A stretch of DNA of 64,000 bases from Candidatus Krumholzibacteriota bacterium (lineage in GTDB: Bacteria > Krumholzibacteriota > Krumholzibacteriia > Krumholzibacteriales > Krumholzibacteriaceae), in assembly GCA_016932415.1 (NCBI GenBank), contig JAFGCX010000007.1, positions 124,001-188,000 on the forward strand. The letters run 5' to 3'. This document shows positions 9,857 to 20,000 of this stretch, piece by piece (the first letter of the stretch is position 1; each line of letters starts with the position of its first letter). A program made the position numbers and the translations under genes. The notes under the pieces were generated by a model. It had not been told where the DNA came from, did no database searches, and saw nothing but the letters and a program-made list of their open reading frames with translations.

Positions 9857-10642
9857 ATGGATGATAGAAAAACAGCGGTAATAACAGGCGCATCACGCGG
9901 ACTCGGCCGCGAGTTCACCCGCCTGCTGGCAGAGGATGGTTACGACCTTGTCATCACGGCAAGAGATGAGCAGGCCTTGGAAACTCTCTCCGATGAACTG
10001 ATGTCGTCTTTTCCTGTCAGGGTGGAATTCGTCTCCGCCGACCTTTCGACAGACGATGGAGCGTCGAAAGTATCCCGTTATATCTCAGGAAAAAATATCG
10101 GAGTCGATATCCTGATAAACAACGCAGGGTTCGGGATATTTGGAGATTTCAGTAAAAATAAAAGCGAGGATATATCCAATATGATAGGTTGCAACGTATC
10201 ATCCCTCACTCTTCTGACCAGGTCTCTTCTGCCAGGGATGATCGAAAGAGGCGGCGGCAGGATACTCAATGTCGCCTCGACCGCGTCTTTCAGGCCAGGA
10301 CCGATGATGGCGGTCTATTCGGCTACCAGGGCATATATCCTGTCGTTTTCAAGAGCGCTTTCGTCGGAGCTGCAAAATTCCGGCATCACGGTAACCGCCC
10401 TTTGCCCCGGGCCTATCGATACCGGTTTCGCCAGGAGAGCAGGGATAAAAAGATCGAAGATCGCTGAAAAGAGGAAAGCCGCTCCGGTAGGAAAAGTGGC
10501 ATTATACGGATACCGGGCGATGCTCCGCGGAAAACGGATCGCGATCGATGGCGCGGCGAACAGGCTTTTTATCTTCGCGTTGAGATTCCTCCCCTCCCGT
10601 TTTGTCGACGATCTTTCCGGAAAGACCAGGAGAAGAGATTGA
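9857..10642 (+). CDS. Short-chain dehydrogenase/reductase with altered YxxxK
   Basis: A 261-residue SDR of the classical DltE/YqjQ-like type. TGASRGLGREF is the TGxxxGxG cofactor motif, NNAGFG the NNAG motif and VASTASFRPGPMMAVYSATRAY the active-site region. The catalytic pattern Y-x-x-x-K reads Tyr154-S-A-T-Arg158: the lysine codon is AGG (Arg), which is unusual and may lower or change activity. The C-terminal tail (about 215-261) is basic and contains a hydrophobic stretch. Stop overlaps the TTG start of the next gene by 4 bases, so the two are coupled. Position in a glycan locus suggests a sugar- or lipid-modifying reductase. Confidence 0.8.
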   Translation: MDDRKTAVITGASRGLGREFTRLLAEDGYDLVITARDEQALETLSDELMSSFPVRVEFVSADLSTDDGASKVSRYISGKNIGVDILINNAGFGIFGDFSKNKSEDISNMIGCNVSSLTLLTRSLLPGMIERGGGRILNVASTASFRPGPMMAVYSATRAYILSFSRALSSELQNSGITVTALCPGPIDTGFARRAGIKRSKIAEKRKAAPVGKVALYGYRAMLRGKRIAIDGAANRLFIFALRFLPSRFVDDLSGKTRRRD

Positions 10643-11508
10643 AAACGAGTCAAAAAGGATTATCCGGCTCGCTGAAAGAGGTGCAGTTTCTGGGACTTCA
10701 CCTCCTTACCGGCTGGTTCGATGAAGTCGCCGGCTGGATGACAGAGAGAATATTCGATCGTCCGCCGACACCCTGGATCGTGACCCATATCAATATCAAT
10801 AACTACTGCAGGCTCAAGAGGTCTCCATCTGTCGCCGAAAGCCTCCTCGAAGACTGCGTCATGGTGATGGACGGAGTCGGCATGAAAGCGGGGGCTCTGC
10901 TTCTGGGGCTTGGATGGCTTCCCGATCTTAACGGCACGGATCTCTTTCCCCTCGTCATGGACAGAGTGAAAGAGCGATCTATCCGTATCTTTCTGCTAGG
11001 TTCTAAGCCTGGAACAGCGCGTAAAGCTGCCGAAGCGATCTCGCGTAGATACCCGGGGATAGAAATATCGGACTTCCACCATGGATATTTCGAAGACAAA
11101 GATGAAAGCTCGATCGTCTCACGGATCAACAGTAGCCGAAGCGATCTGCTCCTTGCGGGAATGGGTTTTCCGAAACAGGAGTCGTTCGCGATGAGGAACC
11201 GTTACAGGCTTGAAACGCCCCTTGTCTGGAATGTCGGCGGACTTTTCGATTTCATATCAGGGGAAAAGCCGAGAGCGCCGTATCTGTTGAGAAAAATCCG
11301 TACCGAATGGCTTTTCAGGCTCGCTCTCGATCCAAAAACGATGTGGCGCCGGAACGTAGTCGAGGCCCCTCTTTTTTTCATCGATATCCTCAAAGGAATG
11401 GCCGGTCGGCATCCCCGATGGAAGATCGACAGAAGAGCCGATCCCACCATGAAATACGAAAGTAAAAGCAGGCCTGCCGATCAGATCTCCAGCGGGAAGA
11501 GAATGTGA
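10639..11508 (+). CDS. WecG/TagA/CpsF family glycosyltransferase (GT26)
   Basis: 289 residues. Family marks in order: THININNYCRLKRSP (start of the domain), VMDGVGMKAGALLLG, DLNGTDLFPLVMD, IFLLGSKPGTARKAAEAI, LLAGMGFPKQE and WNVGGLFDFISGEKPRAP. GT26 enzymes add UDP-ManNAc(A) or a similar sugar to a polyprenyl-linked acceptor in teichoic acid, enterobacterial common antigen or capsule assembly. Starts with TTG at 10639, preceded by AGGAGAAG and overlapping the SDR stop by 4 bases; its own TGA overlaps the ATG of the deacetylase by 1 base. Confidence 0.88.
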   Translation: MKTSQKGLSGSLKEVQFLGLHLLTGWFDEVAGWMTERIFDRPPTPWIVTHININNYCRLKRSPSVAESLLEDCVMVMDGVGMKAGALLLGLGWLPDLNGTDLFPLVMDRVKERSIRIFLLGSKPGTARKAAEAISRRYPGIEISDFHHGYFEDKDESSIVSRINSSRSDLLLAGMGFPKQESFAMRNRYRLETPLVWNVGGLFDFISGEKPRAPYLLRKIRTEWLFRLALDPKTMWRRNVVEAPLFFIDILKGMAGRHPRWKIDRRADPTMKYESKSRPADQISSGKRM

Positions 11509-12431
11509 TGGGAACAAAGGTAAAGGAGAAGATCGTACCCCTTCTTGTCACTGTCGATATTGAGACCGCTCCGGACCATGATCTCTCCGGCCAGAAAGAT
11601 TTATTGATCTCGCTCGGCAGCGATCTTGCCTCTCTAGGTATCCGGGCCACTCTCTTTCCAACGGCGAAAGCCGCCGAAAGGTCAGCCGAAGAGTTGAGAA
11701 TAATGTCGCGGCAGGGCCACGAGATCGGATGCCACGGCTTCGATCACGGACCGTCGGAAGATTACTCGAAGATGCCGGTGGACGAATCGACTTCGCTTAT
11801 AGGCAGGTCAGCCAGGATCATCGAGGAGACGGTCGGCTGCAGGCCTGTATCTTTCCGGGCGCCACGGATGGCCGCCTCTTCAGCGCTGCACGAAGCTCTT
11901 GAGAAGAACCGGTTTTCAGTCGATTTCTCAATATCTCCAAGACGCGTAGATTTTTTCAATTCCAGGGGAGCGGGCGCCAGATCGTTTTTCGCTCCGCCCT
12001 GTCCGTACCATCCCTGCCGTAATTCTCCATACCGGGAAGGGGAAAGGAAACTTCTCGTCATTCCCCTTAGCGGCTTCGGCATCCCGTTCCTTTCAGGATC
12101 GCTTTTCCTTTTCGGGCTTTCCGCGATGAAAGTCCTCTTCAGGAAACTGCTCTCCGAAGCTGAGAGAAAACGATGTGTCATCGTTTATCTTTTTCATTCA
12201 TACGAGTTCGCCGAGTACACCGGCGGTGTTGAAGATGACGCCCCATTTTCCGATCACCATGCCGTCGCGAAAAGAAAATCGCTTCACCGGTTGTACAGGA
12301 AAGACAGGAAGAAAAGGTACGAGGACTCTTTCGAGCTTTTCCGGTACATGACTTCATTCGACACGATCAGACCTCTGACCGGTTCAGAATATCTCGAAAC
12401 TGTCCTGGGCGGGAGAACGGGTAGCAGATGA
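11508..12431 (+). CDS. Polysaccharide deacetylase-like protein (NodB fold, CE4)
   Basis: 307 residues. Core of the NodB homology domain: LLVTVDIETAP in place of TFDDG (Asp20 region), GHEIGCHGFDHG giving the metal-binding H-x3-H pair, then RPVSFRAPRMA (motif 3) and VIYLFHSYEF near residue 225 as the C-terminal His motif. Similar enzymes occur beside XrtA-type exosortases and remove acetyl groups from secreted glycans. ATG at 11508 overlaps the previous stop (TGATG); an in-frame GTG at 11505 is the alternative. No signal peptide is evident, so it may act on lipid-linked intermediates at the cytoplasmic side. Confidence 0.8.
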   Translation: MGTKVKEKIVPLLVTVDIETAPDHDLSGQKDLLISLGSDLASLGIRATLFPTAKAAERSAEELRIMSRQGHEIGCHGFDHGPSEDYSKMPVDESTSLIGRSARIIEETVGCRPVSFRAPRMAASSALHEALEKNRFSVDFSISPRRVDFFNSRGAGARSFFAPPCPYHPCRNSPYREGERKLLVIPLSGFGIPFLSGSLFLFGLSAMKVLFRKLLSEAERKRCVIVYLFHSYEFAEYTGGVEDDAPFSDHHAVAKRKSLHRLYRKDRKKRYEDSFELFRYMTSFDTIRPLTGSEYLETVLGGRTGSR

Positions 12432-13531
12432 AAGAGCGATCATTGAGGTTATTTTCGCGGCTGATGAAAACGCTTCCCTACCTGATCCTCTTCGTATCAA
12501 GCGATTGCTGGAATCACTGCCGCCACTGCTGGTACAACGAAAAGTGGAAGGAAAGACACCTCAAAGACGCTCCTCTACGATTCGACGAACTGTCGAAGAT
12601 CGCCGACTCGATCCCGAGCCTGAGATTTCTCAGCCTGACCGGAGGTGAAGCGTTTCTAAGGGACGATATCGTCGAGATCACGAACCTGTTCGCGAAAAAA
12701 ACCAAGCTCCACCGATACGAGATCCCTTCTTCCGGATTCGAGCCGGAAAGAATCGCTTCGCTTACCAGCGCGATCCTCGATTCCAACGGGCAGATACCGT
12801 TCAGGGTAGACATCTCGATAGATGGAACGGAAGAGACCCACGACATCATCAGAGGCAGAAAGGGATCGCACGAGAGAGCTCTTCGCACGGTGAACGAGCT
12901 GCTGACCCTCAAAAAAAAATACGCGTGGTTCGACGTCGGGATTATAACCACCCTTTCCCGATCGAATCAGAATGAGATCGGCAGGATCGGCGAACTTGCC
13001 GCCCGGATAAATCCAGGCGGGGAATGGATGGTCAATATCACAAGAGGCGAAGCGCGCGACCGAGATGTCGAAGGAGTCAATTTAGAACGGTATCGCGAAG
13101 CTCATCTCGCGATCGAGGAAAGTACCACCAGCGGCAGACACGCCGGGCATTCCGGTCATCGCTGGGCGAAATGGCTAAGCGCCAAAAATGCCGTCCGGCG
13201 AGAGCTGATACTCGGGATCCTTTCCGGGGAAAAAAGCGTCGGCCTCTGCGCCGCCGGCTCGCTTGCCGGAGTGATCTATAGTGACGGTACTGTTTCGCCA
13301 TGCGAGACGCTGACCGAGCCTATCGGAAATATCAGGGATTACGACCTTGATCTCGCCGCTGCCTGGAACTCTCCCGCCGCCGGCAGGGTGAGACGCTCGA
13401 TCGCTGATTCGAGATGCTCCTGCACCCATGAATGTTTTCTCTCAGTGAGCCTTCTCGTAAATCCACGTTACTGGCCCCGTATCGCGTGGCAGAGAGCAAG
13501 GCTGCTTCGGCATAGGGGGAATGCGAGATGA
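12428..13531 (+). CDS. Radical SAM protein with C-terminal cysteine cluster
   Basis: 367 residues. Cys27, Cys31 and Cys34 in SSDCWNHCRHCW are the CxxxCxxC ligands of the SAM-cleaving 4Fe-4S cluster; LSLTGGEAFLRDD is the GGE motif and FRVDISIDGTEETHD the following strand. Beyond residue 270 more cysteines appear (GLCAAG, SPCETL, SRCSCTHEC), as in SPASM/twitch domains that carry auxiliary clusters. ATGA overlap with the deacetylase and with the next gene fixes the start and indicates coupling. SPASM-type enzymes usually modify peptides, but some modify sugars; in this glycan locus the substrate is unknown. Confidence 0.85.
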   Translation: MKERSLRLFSRLMKTLPYLILFVSSDCWNHCRHCWYNEKWKERHLKDAPLRFDELSKIADSIPSLRFLSLTGGEAFLRDDIVEITNLFAKKTKLHRYEIPSSGFEPERIASLTSAILDSNGQIPFRVDISIDGTEETHDIIRGRKGSHERALRTVNELLTLKKKYAWFDVGIITTLSRSNQNEIGRIGELAARINPGGEWMVNITRGEARDRDVEGVNLERYREAHLAIEESTTSGRHAGHSGHRWAKWLSAKNAVRRELILGILSGEKSVGLCAAGSLAGVIYSDGTVSPCETLTEPIGNIRDYDLDLAAAWNSPAAGRVRRSIADSRCSCTHECFLSVSLLVNPRYWPRIAWQRARLLRHRGNAR

Positions 13532-14733
13532 CGATCTTCCACCTGCCCGTGGAGCTTCTCCTTATCCTGATGGGGTCCATCGCTCTTGTCGAGGCAGCTT
13601 CAGTCCTGGGCCTGTACCTGCTCCACCGGTCCCACGGCATATATTACCTTCCGCGAAACGCACCCCGGCTAAGCAGGAAATGCAGGGATTTTATCTCCCG
13701 TCTTGCCGCTTCAGAAGGGACGGGAGATCTGATGCGGCTCGACGCTGAGCTTGGCTGGTCGCCGGTGACGAGGGTCGCGCCAGGAAATAAATATTCAACA
13801 AACTCGATCGGGGCTCGAGGTTGCAGGGAGTATTCGAGCGAACCTCCCGATGGAAAGACCAGAGTGACCACGTTCGGCGACTGCCTCACTTTCGGCGACG
13901 GTTCAGCCTTTGAAGATACGTGGCAGGCGAAGCTGGAAGCGCTGGACGGCAGGTTTGAAGTGATAAACCTCGGGGTCGAGGGTTACGGCCCTGGCCAGGC
14001 TTTTCTCAGGTACCTGCGCAGCGGGGAGCAGCTTCGCCGGCAGGGCGCCGCCATACTATCGATCGCCACGAGCAACATATTCAAACCTCTGAATATATTC
14101 AGGCCCTTCTATTCGTACGACCACGGGATCATGCTTTCAAAACCGGGATTCTCGATCTCAAACAGCTCTCTCGCGATCATTCCCAACCCTCTTGATTCGC
14201 TCGAACGCTATCAGGAGCTTTTAAACAATCCCCGCGCCGAACTGAACAGGATCGGCGCGTTGGACAGATATTTTCAGCAGACGTACCGGGGAAGCATCTT
14301 CGATCTATTCCCTCATCACAGGCTGCTTAAGATCGCGCAAAGCGAACTCCGGCGCAGGAGGCAGACGATCCTCAGGTCAGGGTCTCTCGCTCCCCGATCG
14401 GAGTCGCTTCAGACATCTCTGGCAATCTTTGATGAATTTCACTACAGGGCGGCCTCGGCAGGCACAAGGCCCATTTTTATACTTTTTCCGCTGAAAAAGG
14501 AGATCGACCGGTTCATCAGGAAAGGCGCGAGGCCGTATGATCCGATCATCTCGCATTTCATCAAAAACGATTATGAATTCATCGACATGCTCGACCCTTT
14601 CAACGCAGCATTGAAAAAAGATGGCAACCAGGGATTTTACATGGGCAGGCATTTATCCCCCAACGCAAACGGGATAATCGCCGAAGCCGTCCTGGCGTTT
14701 CTTCGCGCCGATAATCAAAAAGCCAGGTCATAA
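13528..14733 (+). CDS. SGNH-hydrolase-like membrane-anchored protein with Cys at the nucleophile position
   Basis: 401 residues with an N-terminal membrane anchor (about 8-33). TTFGDCLTFGDGSAFEDTW corresponds to SGNH block I (normally GDS), but the nucleophile codon is TGC, giving Cys119. EVINLGVEGYGPGQAFLRY fits blocks II-III, and MGRHLSPNANGIIAE near the C-terminus fits block V, where the usual Asp three residues before His is missing. Such proteins (AlgJ/AlgX-like) acetylate or deacetylate exported polysaccharides; here activity may be changed or lost. ATGA overlap with the radical SAM gene. The stop codon lies back-to-back with that of the convergent minus-strand gene. Confidence 0.65.
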   Translation: MTIFHLPVELLLILMGSIALVEAASVLGLYLLHRSHGIYYLPRNAPRLSRKCRDFISRLAASEGTGDLMRLDAELGWSPVTRVAPGNKYSTNSIGARGCREYSSEPPDGKTRVTTFGDCLTFGDGSAFEDTWQAKLEALDGRFEVINLGVEGYGPGQAFLRYLRSGEQLRRQGAAILSIATSNIFKPLNIFRPFYSYDHGIMLSKPGFSISNSSLAIIPNPLDSLERYQELLNNPRAELNRIGALDRYFQQTYRGSIFDLFPHHRLLKIAQSELRRRRQTILRSGSLAPRSESLQTSLAIFDEFHYRAASAGTRPIFILFPLKKEIDRFIRKGARPYDPIISHFIKNDYEFIDMLDPFNAALKKDGNQGFYMGRHLSPNANGIIAEAVLAFLRADNQKARS

Positions 14734-16809
14734 GGAAGCAGGCGGCAGGTCATCGATCAGCCGCCGGAGACTGGATAACCTTTTTCCGTATTCATTGAAC
14801 CATCCCCTGCCGGCTCTTGACAGGCTGCTTGCGACCGGAGAGAGAGATTCCCGTTGGACTTCAAGGATGGCGTCAGCGATCCTGAGAAGATGATAAAAGG
14901 GGTCTTCCCAGTCTTTTTCCGGATCGCGGCAGGAGAGCATGAAGAGAGAGGTATCTATAAGATCGCGCATCGACGTCCTTTCGGTAAGAAGGGTCCAGTG
15001 CGAGGCGGAGCCAAAGATGAGCGATTCGCGAAAGAACCAGTGGCCGATAGTCCGATACCTGTTGTAGACGGCCGGTTCGACTTCGAAAATATGCCTGAGC
15101 AGCATCACGCATCTTTCGAGTATCCTATCGCTGTCGATCAGCCTGGATAATTCGGCGACTTTATTTTTCGTTACTTTATCTTCTGCCCACAAATATTGGC
15201 TCCATCTCTCGATCTTACCCGGATCAAGCACCAGTTCCGCGATATTTTGAAATTCCTCGAATCGGCCAGGGTCATTTCCAAATATCCGGTAGACTTCGTG
15301 CATATGCCGGATATCGAACGCCTCTGGAAAACTTCCCCTGTCGCATGGCAAGACCGGGGGTGAAAGCTCGTGAAATCCGCTATATCCGAAAAGAGGGTGC
15401 CTCAGAAGATATATCATATGCCTGTCCCTTCCCTGGGTCCGGGCAAAGATATCGCCATCCAGTATATCGGCGTACCGGTAACGCCCCGCATCATTTGCCA
15501 ATCTGGCCGGCCTTTTGCCGCGGGGTACTGTGATATTGAAATGATCGAAGAATGACTTTTTGAACCCCGCGTACCTGTCCGGGTTCAACGGCAGCACTTT
15601 CAGTTCAGGGGCGTAATTTCCTTCTTCAAGCTCGAAGAGTCTCTCGATCCTCTCGCTTACCTCGTCGAATATCTTCATATGCCCCTTCTCGTCAGGATGG
15701 GTGTAATCGATCATCGAATCTCCTGAAATATACCTTTCCAGGTCTATTTCGATCACACCCTCATTCCTCCCCCCCGTCATACCGCAGATCGCCTGGCGAT
15801 ACGATCTTTTTATCCGGTACGTCCCCATGTCCGATTCCCGCGCCTTGTCGAAAGCTTCATCCGCCGCTTCTTTTTCCCCGATCGCCATGTACGAAAGGGC
15901 GAGGTTGTACAATACGAGCGGATGGAGCGGATTCATCGCCGAGGGTATCTCCCTGAGCAGTGCGATAGCCTGATCCGGCTCTCCACGGTCAAAATATATC
16001 GAGGCAAGATTATTGCGGGCGATAATCGATTCCTCGAAAAAAGAATCCTCCCGCCCTGAGCGCCGGGAGGCCGGGCTGGATCGCGATATTATCTCCGAGT
16101 ATTTCCGCTCGGCCTCGCCCGCTTCCCCTTTCCTGTCGTTATTGGCAGCTTCCACAAGGTCCGCGGCGGGAGATGGAATATCTAAAAGCCTGTCATCGTT
16201 TATATTGAATATTCGGTAGAAGATCGAATTGCCGAGATGGCCGCATGGCGGAAAATCGATCTTTGATATCGGATCGATATGGATCATCCGCATGCCGTGA
16301 TCGGCGCAAAGACCGGCGATCCTGGAAATGAACTTGCGGTAATCACCGGGTGAGACTGAAGGCCTTATCCCTTTCGACGGAAGAAGACCCTTTCGGTACC
16401 TGTAAGGGATGTTTCTCTTCGAGAGGGGATTCCTCTTCCTGTAAAAATAATCCGCTGTCCTGGCAAAAAGCGGCGCGGCCCGCAGACGCCCTGGGGATTT
16501 GATATACCCGAATCCGCATGGATCACAGTTTCCGAGATAAAGGATCAGGGCGTCATACTCTGATCTTGCCGCCAGGTCGCCGAGGTGGGCCGCCGCGTCC
16601 GCCGATGTCATACCTGTCGTCGATCCGTTGAAAAACCTTACCAGGCGGTCGTATCGCCGCAAAAGCGGGAAATGATCGAGAGCGTTGAGAAACCTTCCCC
16701 CCAGGCTGGACAAAGCCGAATCGCCCAGAACGAGAATATCTATCGTATCTTTTTTTACCTGATCCATAATATCGGATGACTCCGGAAGGGGCCTTCTGTT
16801 ATAATCCAT
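14728..16809 (-). CDS. SGNH-hydrolase-like protein with internal TPR segment
   Basis: 693 residues, no clear signal peptide. The N-terminal part has an intact block I, DILVLGDSALSSLGG, then FFNGSTTGMTSADAA and LILYLGNCDPCG (blocks II and III). About 265-345 holds tetratricopeptide-like helices (NNLASIYFDRGEPDQAIALL, YNLALSYMAIGEKEAADEAF). Block V follows only after them, at DYTHPDEKGHMKIF, with Asp and His in the correct D-x-x-H spacing. The last 300 residues are helical and unrecognised. A related architecture occurs in lipid or sugar-modifying proteins of polysaccharide loci. Stop codons of this gene and the plus-strand SGNH gene are adjacent (14728-14733), so the two genes converge with no spacer. 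Confidence 0.6.
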   Translation of the reverse strand: MDYNRRPLPESSDIMDQVKKDTIDILVLGDSALSSLGGRFLNALDHFPLLRRYDRLVRFFNGSTTGMTSADAAAHLGDLAARSEYDALILYLGNCDPCGFGYIKSPGRLRAAPLFARTADYFYRKRNPLSKRNIPYRYRKGLLPSKGIRPSVSPGDYRKFISRIAGLCADHGMRMIHIDPISKIDFPPCGHLGNSIFYRIFNINDDRLLDIPSPAADLVEAANNDRKGEAGEAERKYSEIISRSSPASRRSGREDSFFEESIIARNNLASIYFDRGEPDQAIALLREIPSAMNPLHPLVLYNLALSYMAIGEKEAADEAFDKARESDMGTYRIKRSYRQAICGMTGGRNEGVIEIDLERYISGDSMIDYTHPDEKGHMKIFDEVSERIERLFELEEGNYAPELKVLPLNPDRYAGFKKSFFDHFNITVPRGKRPARLANDAGRYRYADILDGDIFARTQGRDRHMIYLLRHPLFGYSGFHELSPPVLPCDRGSFPEAFDIRHMHEVYRIFGNDPGRFEEFQNIAELVLDPGKIERWSQYLWAEDKVTKNKVAELSRLIDSDRILERCVMLLRHIFEVEPAVYNRYRTIGHWFFRESLIFGSASHWTLLTERTSMRDLIDTSLFMLSCRDPEKDWEDPFYHLLRIADAILEVQRESLSPVASSLSRAGRGWFNEYGKRLSSLRRLIDDLPPASL

Positions 16810-16878
16810 TCAACAGGGGAAAACCGGCCCGGTTTAATAAATCGAAAAACACCGATACTAAAAACAGGAGATGATAAA

Positions 16879-16986
16879 ATGAGATGCCTCTGGATCATCT
16901 TGTTGATAGTGGGGGTCATTATAGCAATCCCCCTTATCAGAAAAGGAAACAGGGGAGATGACGATAATATTTATCCATTCTGGTAA
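16879..16986 (+). CDS. 35-residue single-span membrane peptide
   Basis: ATG at 16879 opens a 35-codon frame: MRCLWIILLIVGVIIAIP, then LIRKGNRGDDDNIYPFW and TAA. It has one hydrophobic helix (about 4-20) followed by a charged tail, with GGAG about 9 bases upstream of the ATG. The organisation (divergent from the SGNH/TPR gene, convergent with the FG-GAP gene) and the ribosome site favour a real small membrane protein. No family recognised; it could also be chance. Confidence 0.4.
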   Translation: MRCLWIILLIVGVIIAIPLIRKGNRGDDDNIYPFW

Positions 16987-17022
16987 TCTTGCTCAAGAGT
17001 ATTGCTTTACATAAGGTGCCAA

Positions 17023-20000
17023 TCATCTCAACAGGATCATCTTTCGAGTCCTTGTCTCATGTCCGGTTTTCAATCGGTAGAAGTATATGCCTGATGTGAC
17101 TTCCACATCCCTGCTGTTTTTACCATCCCAGCCGATCTCATAGATACCGGCGTTTCGATCTCCCTGATAGAGTGTCTTAATCAATGATCCCCTGACATCA
17201 TAAATACTTATAACGACTTTTCCGGCCTCCGCGATCTCGTATCGAATAACCGTTGATGGATTCAATGGATTGGGGTAATTCTGATGGAGGACCGTTTTAA
17301 CCGGTAATTCCGGGACTTTGTCTTCCAGCATATCTATGAATTCTTCGCTACCCACGAGGAGTACGAATCGCGCATCCTCTTCGTCGGAGACAAAGTCCTT
17401 CTTTCCCAGATAAAAGTCATATCTGTTTTCTGTTCGAAGATCAACGTACTTCCCGAGATCCCTGTCGATAAGATAGAGTACTGCTTCCACCGGAACGTTC
17501 TCAAATATTTCAAACTCCAGCAGTACTTCATCCATTGCGCTTTCAACTGTAAAATTTTTCGCGATATCGAACTTCCACATCTGCCCCCAGAGCCCTATGG
17601 CTGATCGCGACAATCCAGGTGGAGTCACTTCCAACTCAGCGTATCCACCCCTGATATCGGAAGAATAATTTCCGGAATGCCTTTCCCATGTCGGATGCGG
17701 AAAGTAGAGAGAGATCGCGTTACCAGGACTCAACGGAGGCTCGGACCGATCTTGCCGGTCCCAATGGTTCTCAGCGCCAGAGTAAACACCGATGAAGTTG
17801 TTCCTGTCCCGCGCGTCAGAGCACGATGCTACGATATTTATCATCCACCCGTCGATTTCCTCTGCAGTCTCTGTCAGGGTCTTTTCGATAATATTCATGG
17901 CGTCAGCATCCAGCGGCGGAACATTGAGAATCACGGGGATATCGCTGAGATTTCTCACCCAGTAACCTTCAAATGGCGCCAGCGTTTCCACGTCGTAGCT
18001 GTACCCTTCCCCAACCTCCCACCCTATCGGCGGCTCGACGATCGTATCCGACTCTGCCATCGTCAGGGTATCGACCAGGATCGAATCCCATGCCACGGGA
18101 AAATTGAACGGATTGCCTATCATGTTCCAGCCGGGAGCCAAAGCTACCGAATACGGGTTTCCGGTTGGGGTTGAATAGCCGGTGATCGGAGATGTTGTGA
18201 TCCTGCTTGTCTTCCTCGAGACGAGCCAGAACGCTCTTCCCGGTTCGGGTCTGAAATGTCCGGCCACCCCCTCTTGTGATAGTTCCATATATCCAGGCTG
18301 GTCGGGAGTGTATCTGAAAGATCGCCAGTTTATCGGGTCATATGGCCCGAATTCCGCCTGATCAGCCAGAAGTGCCTCGATTGTTCCATAGAAATCTTCG
18401 TCGAACAGAAGAGGGATCGAGATCATCCGGTATTGCGAGCCATGGCAGGATTCCTCCTCCCGCAGATCCTGTACCATTATCTGGATGGCGTATGGATTCC
18501 GATCGGGGGTCAACGGAGGATCTGTCAGCGCCCGCGTGAGAGTATTCACCTCCACCCAATATTCCAGACCTCGAGGACTGGCAAGGGTATCGGCGATCGT
18601 TGCGACCGGCAGCGGGTCCTCATACTCCAGGCTTAAAGTATCGAAAAGTGTCCTCCCTCCGATACGGTAGTGAAGAAGACCACCGGAAAAAACGGCACCA
18701 TCAGGAAGGGACACTTCGATTCGCACAGGCCGGCCTTCAAGAAATCCGGCACCTGAATTCGGTTTCGGATAGGAGAAAATCGCTCCCGGTGGATCGACCG
18801 CCTGGGTGAAAAACGAATCAGGAGCTCCCGGAGGATCTGTCGCGTAAACACCACTGTTTTCGATCTTAATATAGTACTCCAGTCCACCTTCAGTGACTGC
18901 CGTACCCGGAACCACGGCAATAAAATCATCACCGTATTTCGAGAGAGGAATACTGTCATTGAATGTCCCGCCGTTTCCGCCCGGCCTGTGATGGAGATAC
19001 CCCTGCTCGATCCGGACATCCGGAAAGGGGCTTACAACTACCGTTACCGCCTCGCCAAGAGGCACCCGCGGTGTCGGAGTCAGTAGATTGCTCTCGACCC
19101 GCAGGGCTCTGATATCCGTTTCGACCTGTATCGCAGTAACGGGAGTCAAAGGATCGTTACTCTCTATCATGAGGGGGCCGGAAATTTCGGTATCAATCCT
19201 CGGCTCAAGAAAGACCTCAATACCGGCGCGGCCTCCCGGATCGATATTGACGGGGATCTCGAGGCCCAGTCGTATCTCGGTTGACGGAAAACTGACGCCG
19301 GTGATTGAAAGCAGTTCATTCCCAGTATTCAATACTGTCATATCAAACAAGGTCGTATCACCGACTGTGATCGTAGGAAAAGAAATAAGATGCTCCGGCA
19401 CGGTAAGTTCCGGGCGGGACGGTTCAATCGGCCCCACGTTTTTCATGTACGAAGGGATTTGCTGTATCAAAGAGACACGTTTCGGATCAGAGATCGTCTT
19501 AAGCCGGAGAATAATATCCCTGTCGTCAAAAGGCAGGGAGGATACATCCCAATCGAACTGATGTTCAATTCCCTCAGGCGACGCTGTCAACGGCCCGATC
19601 TTCCCTGAAGACCCGACGACATCCACGGAATACCATTCAGGCATACCTTCGAACTGATACTCCGGCACTATCCAAACCTGATCAGATTCGACATCAATCG
19701 CCTTCAATGTCACAAGATATCTGTTCCTGGCGATTTCCCGGACATCGACAGAGCGCAGGAAAGCACTGTTATTCGGGAGGTGATTGGTCGGGGACAAAGG
19801 AGAACCCTTGAAAGCAGGCGCCTGCTTCCCGAGAAAAAGTTCTCCGCTGGGAGAATTTCCAAATATTACATCAATATCTCCATCCAGATCTACATCTCCC
19901 GGAAATACACAGGTGGTCATATCCGCTCGTTCCCATGTCCAGTCAGGTACTGACGAGAAAGTGCCTCCATTGTTCAAATATATGGTATTGTTTTCACCGT

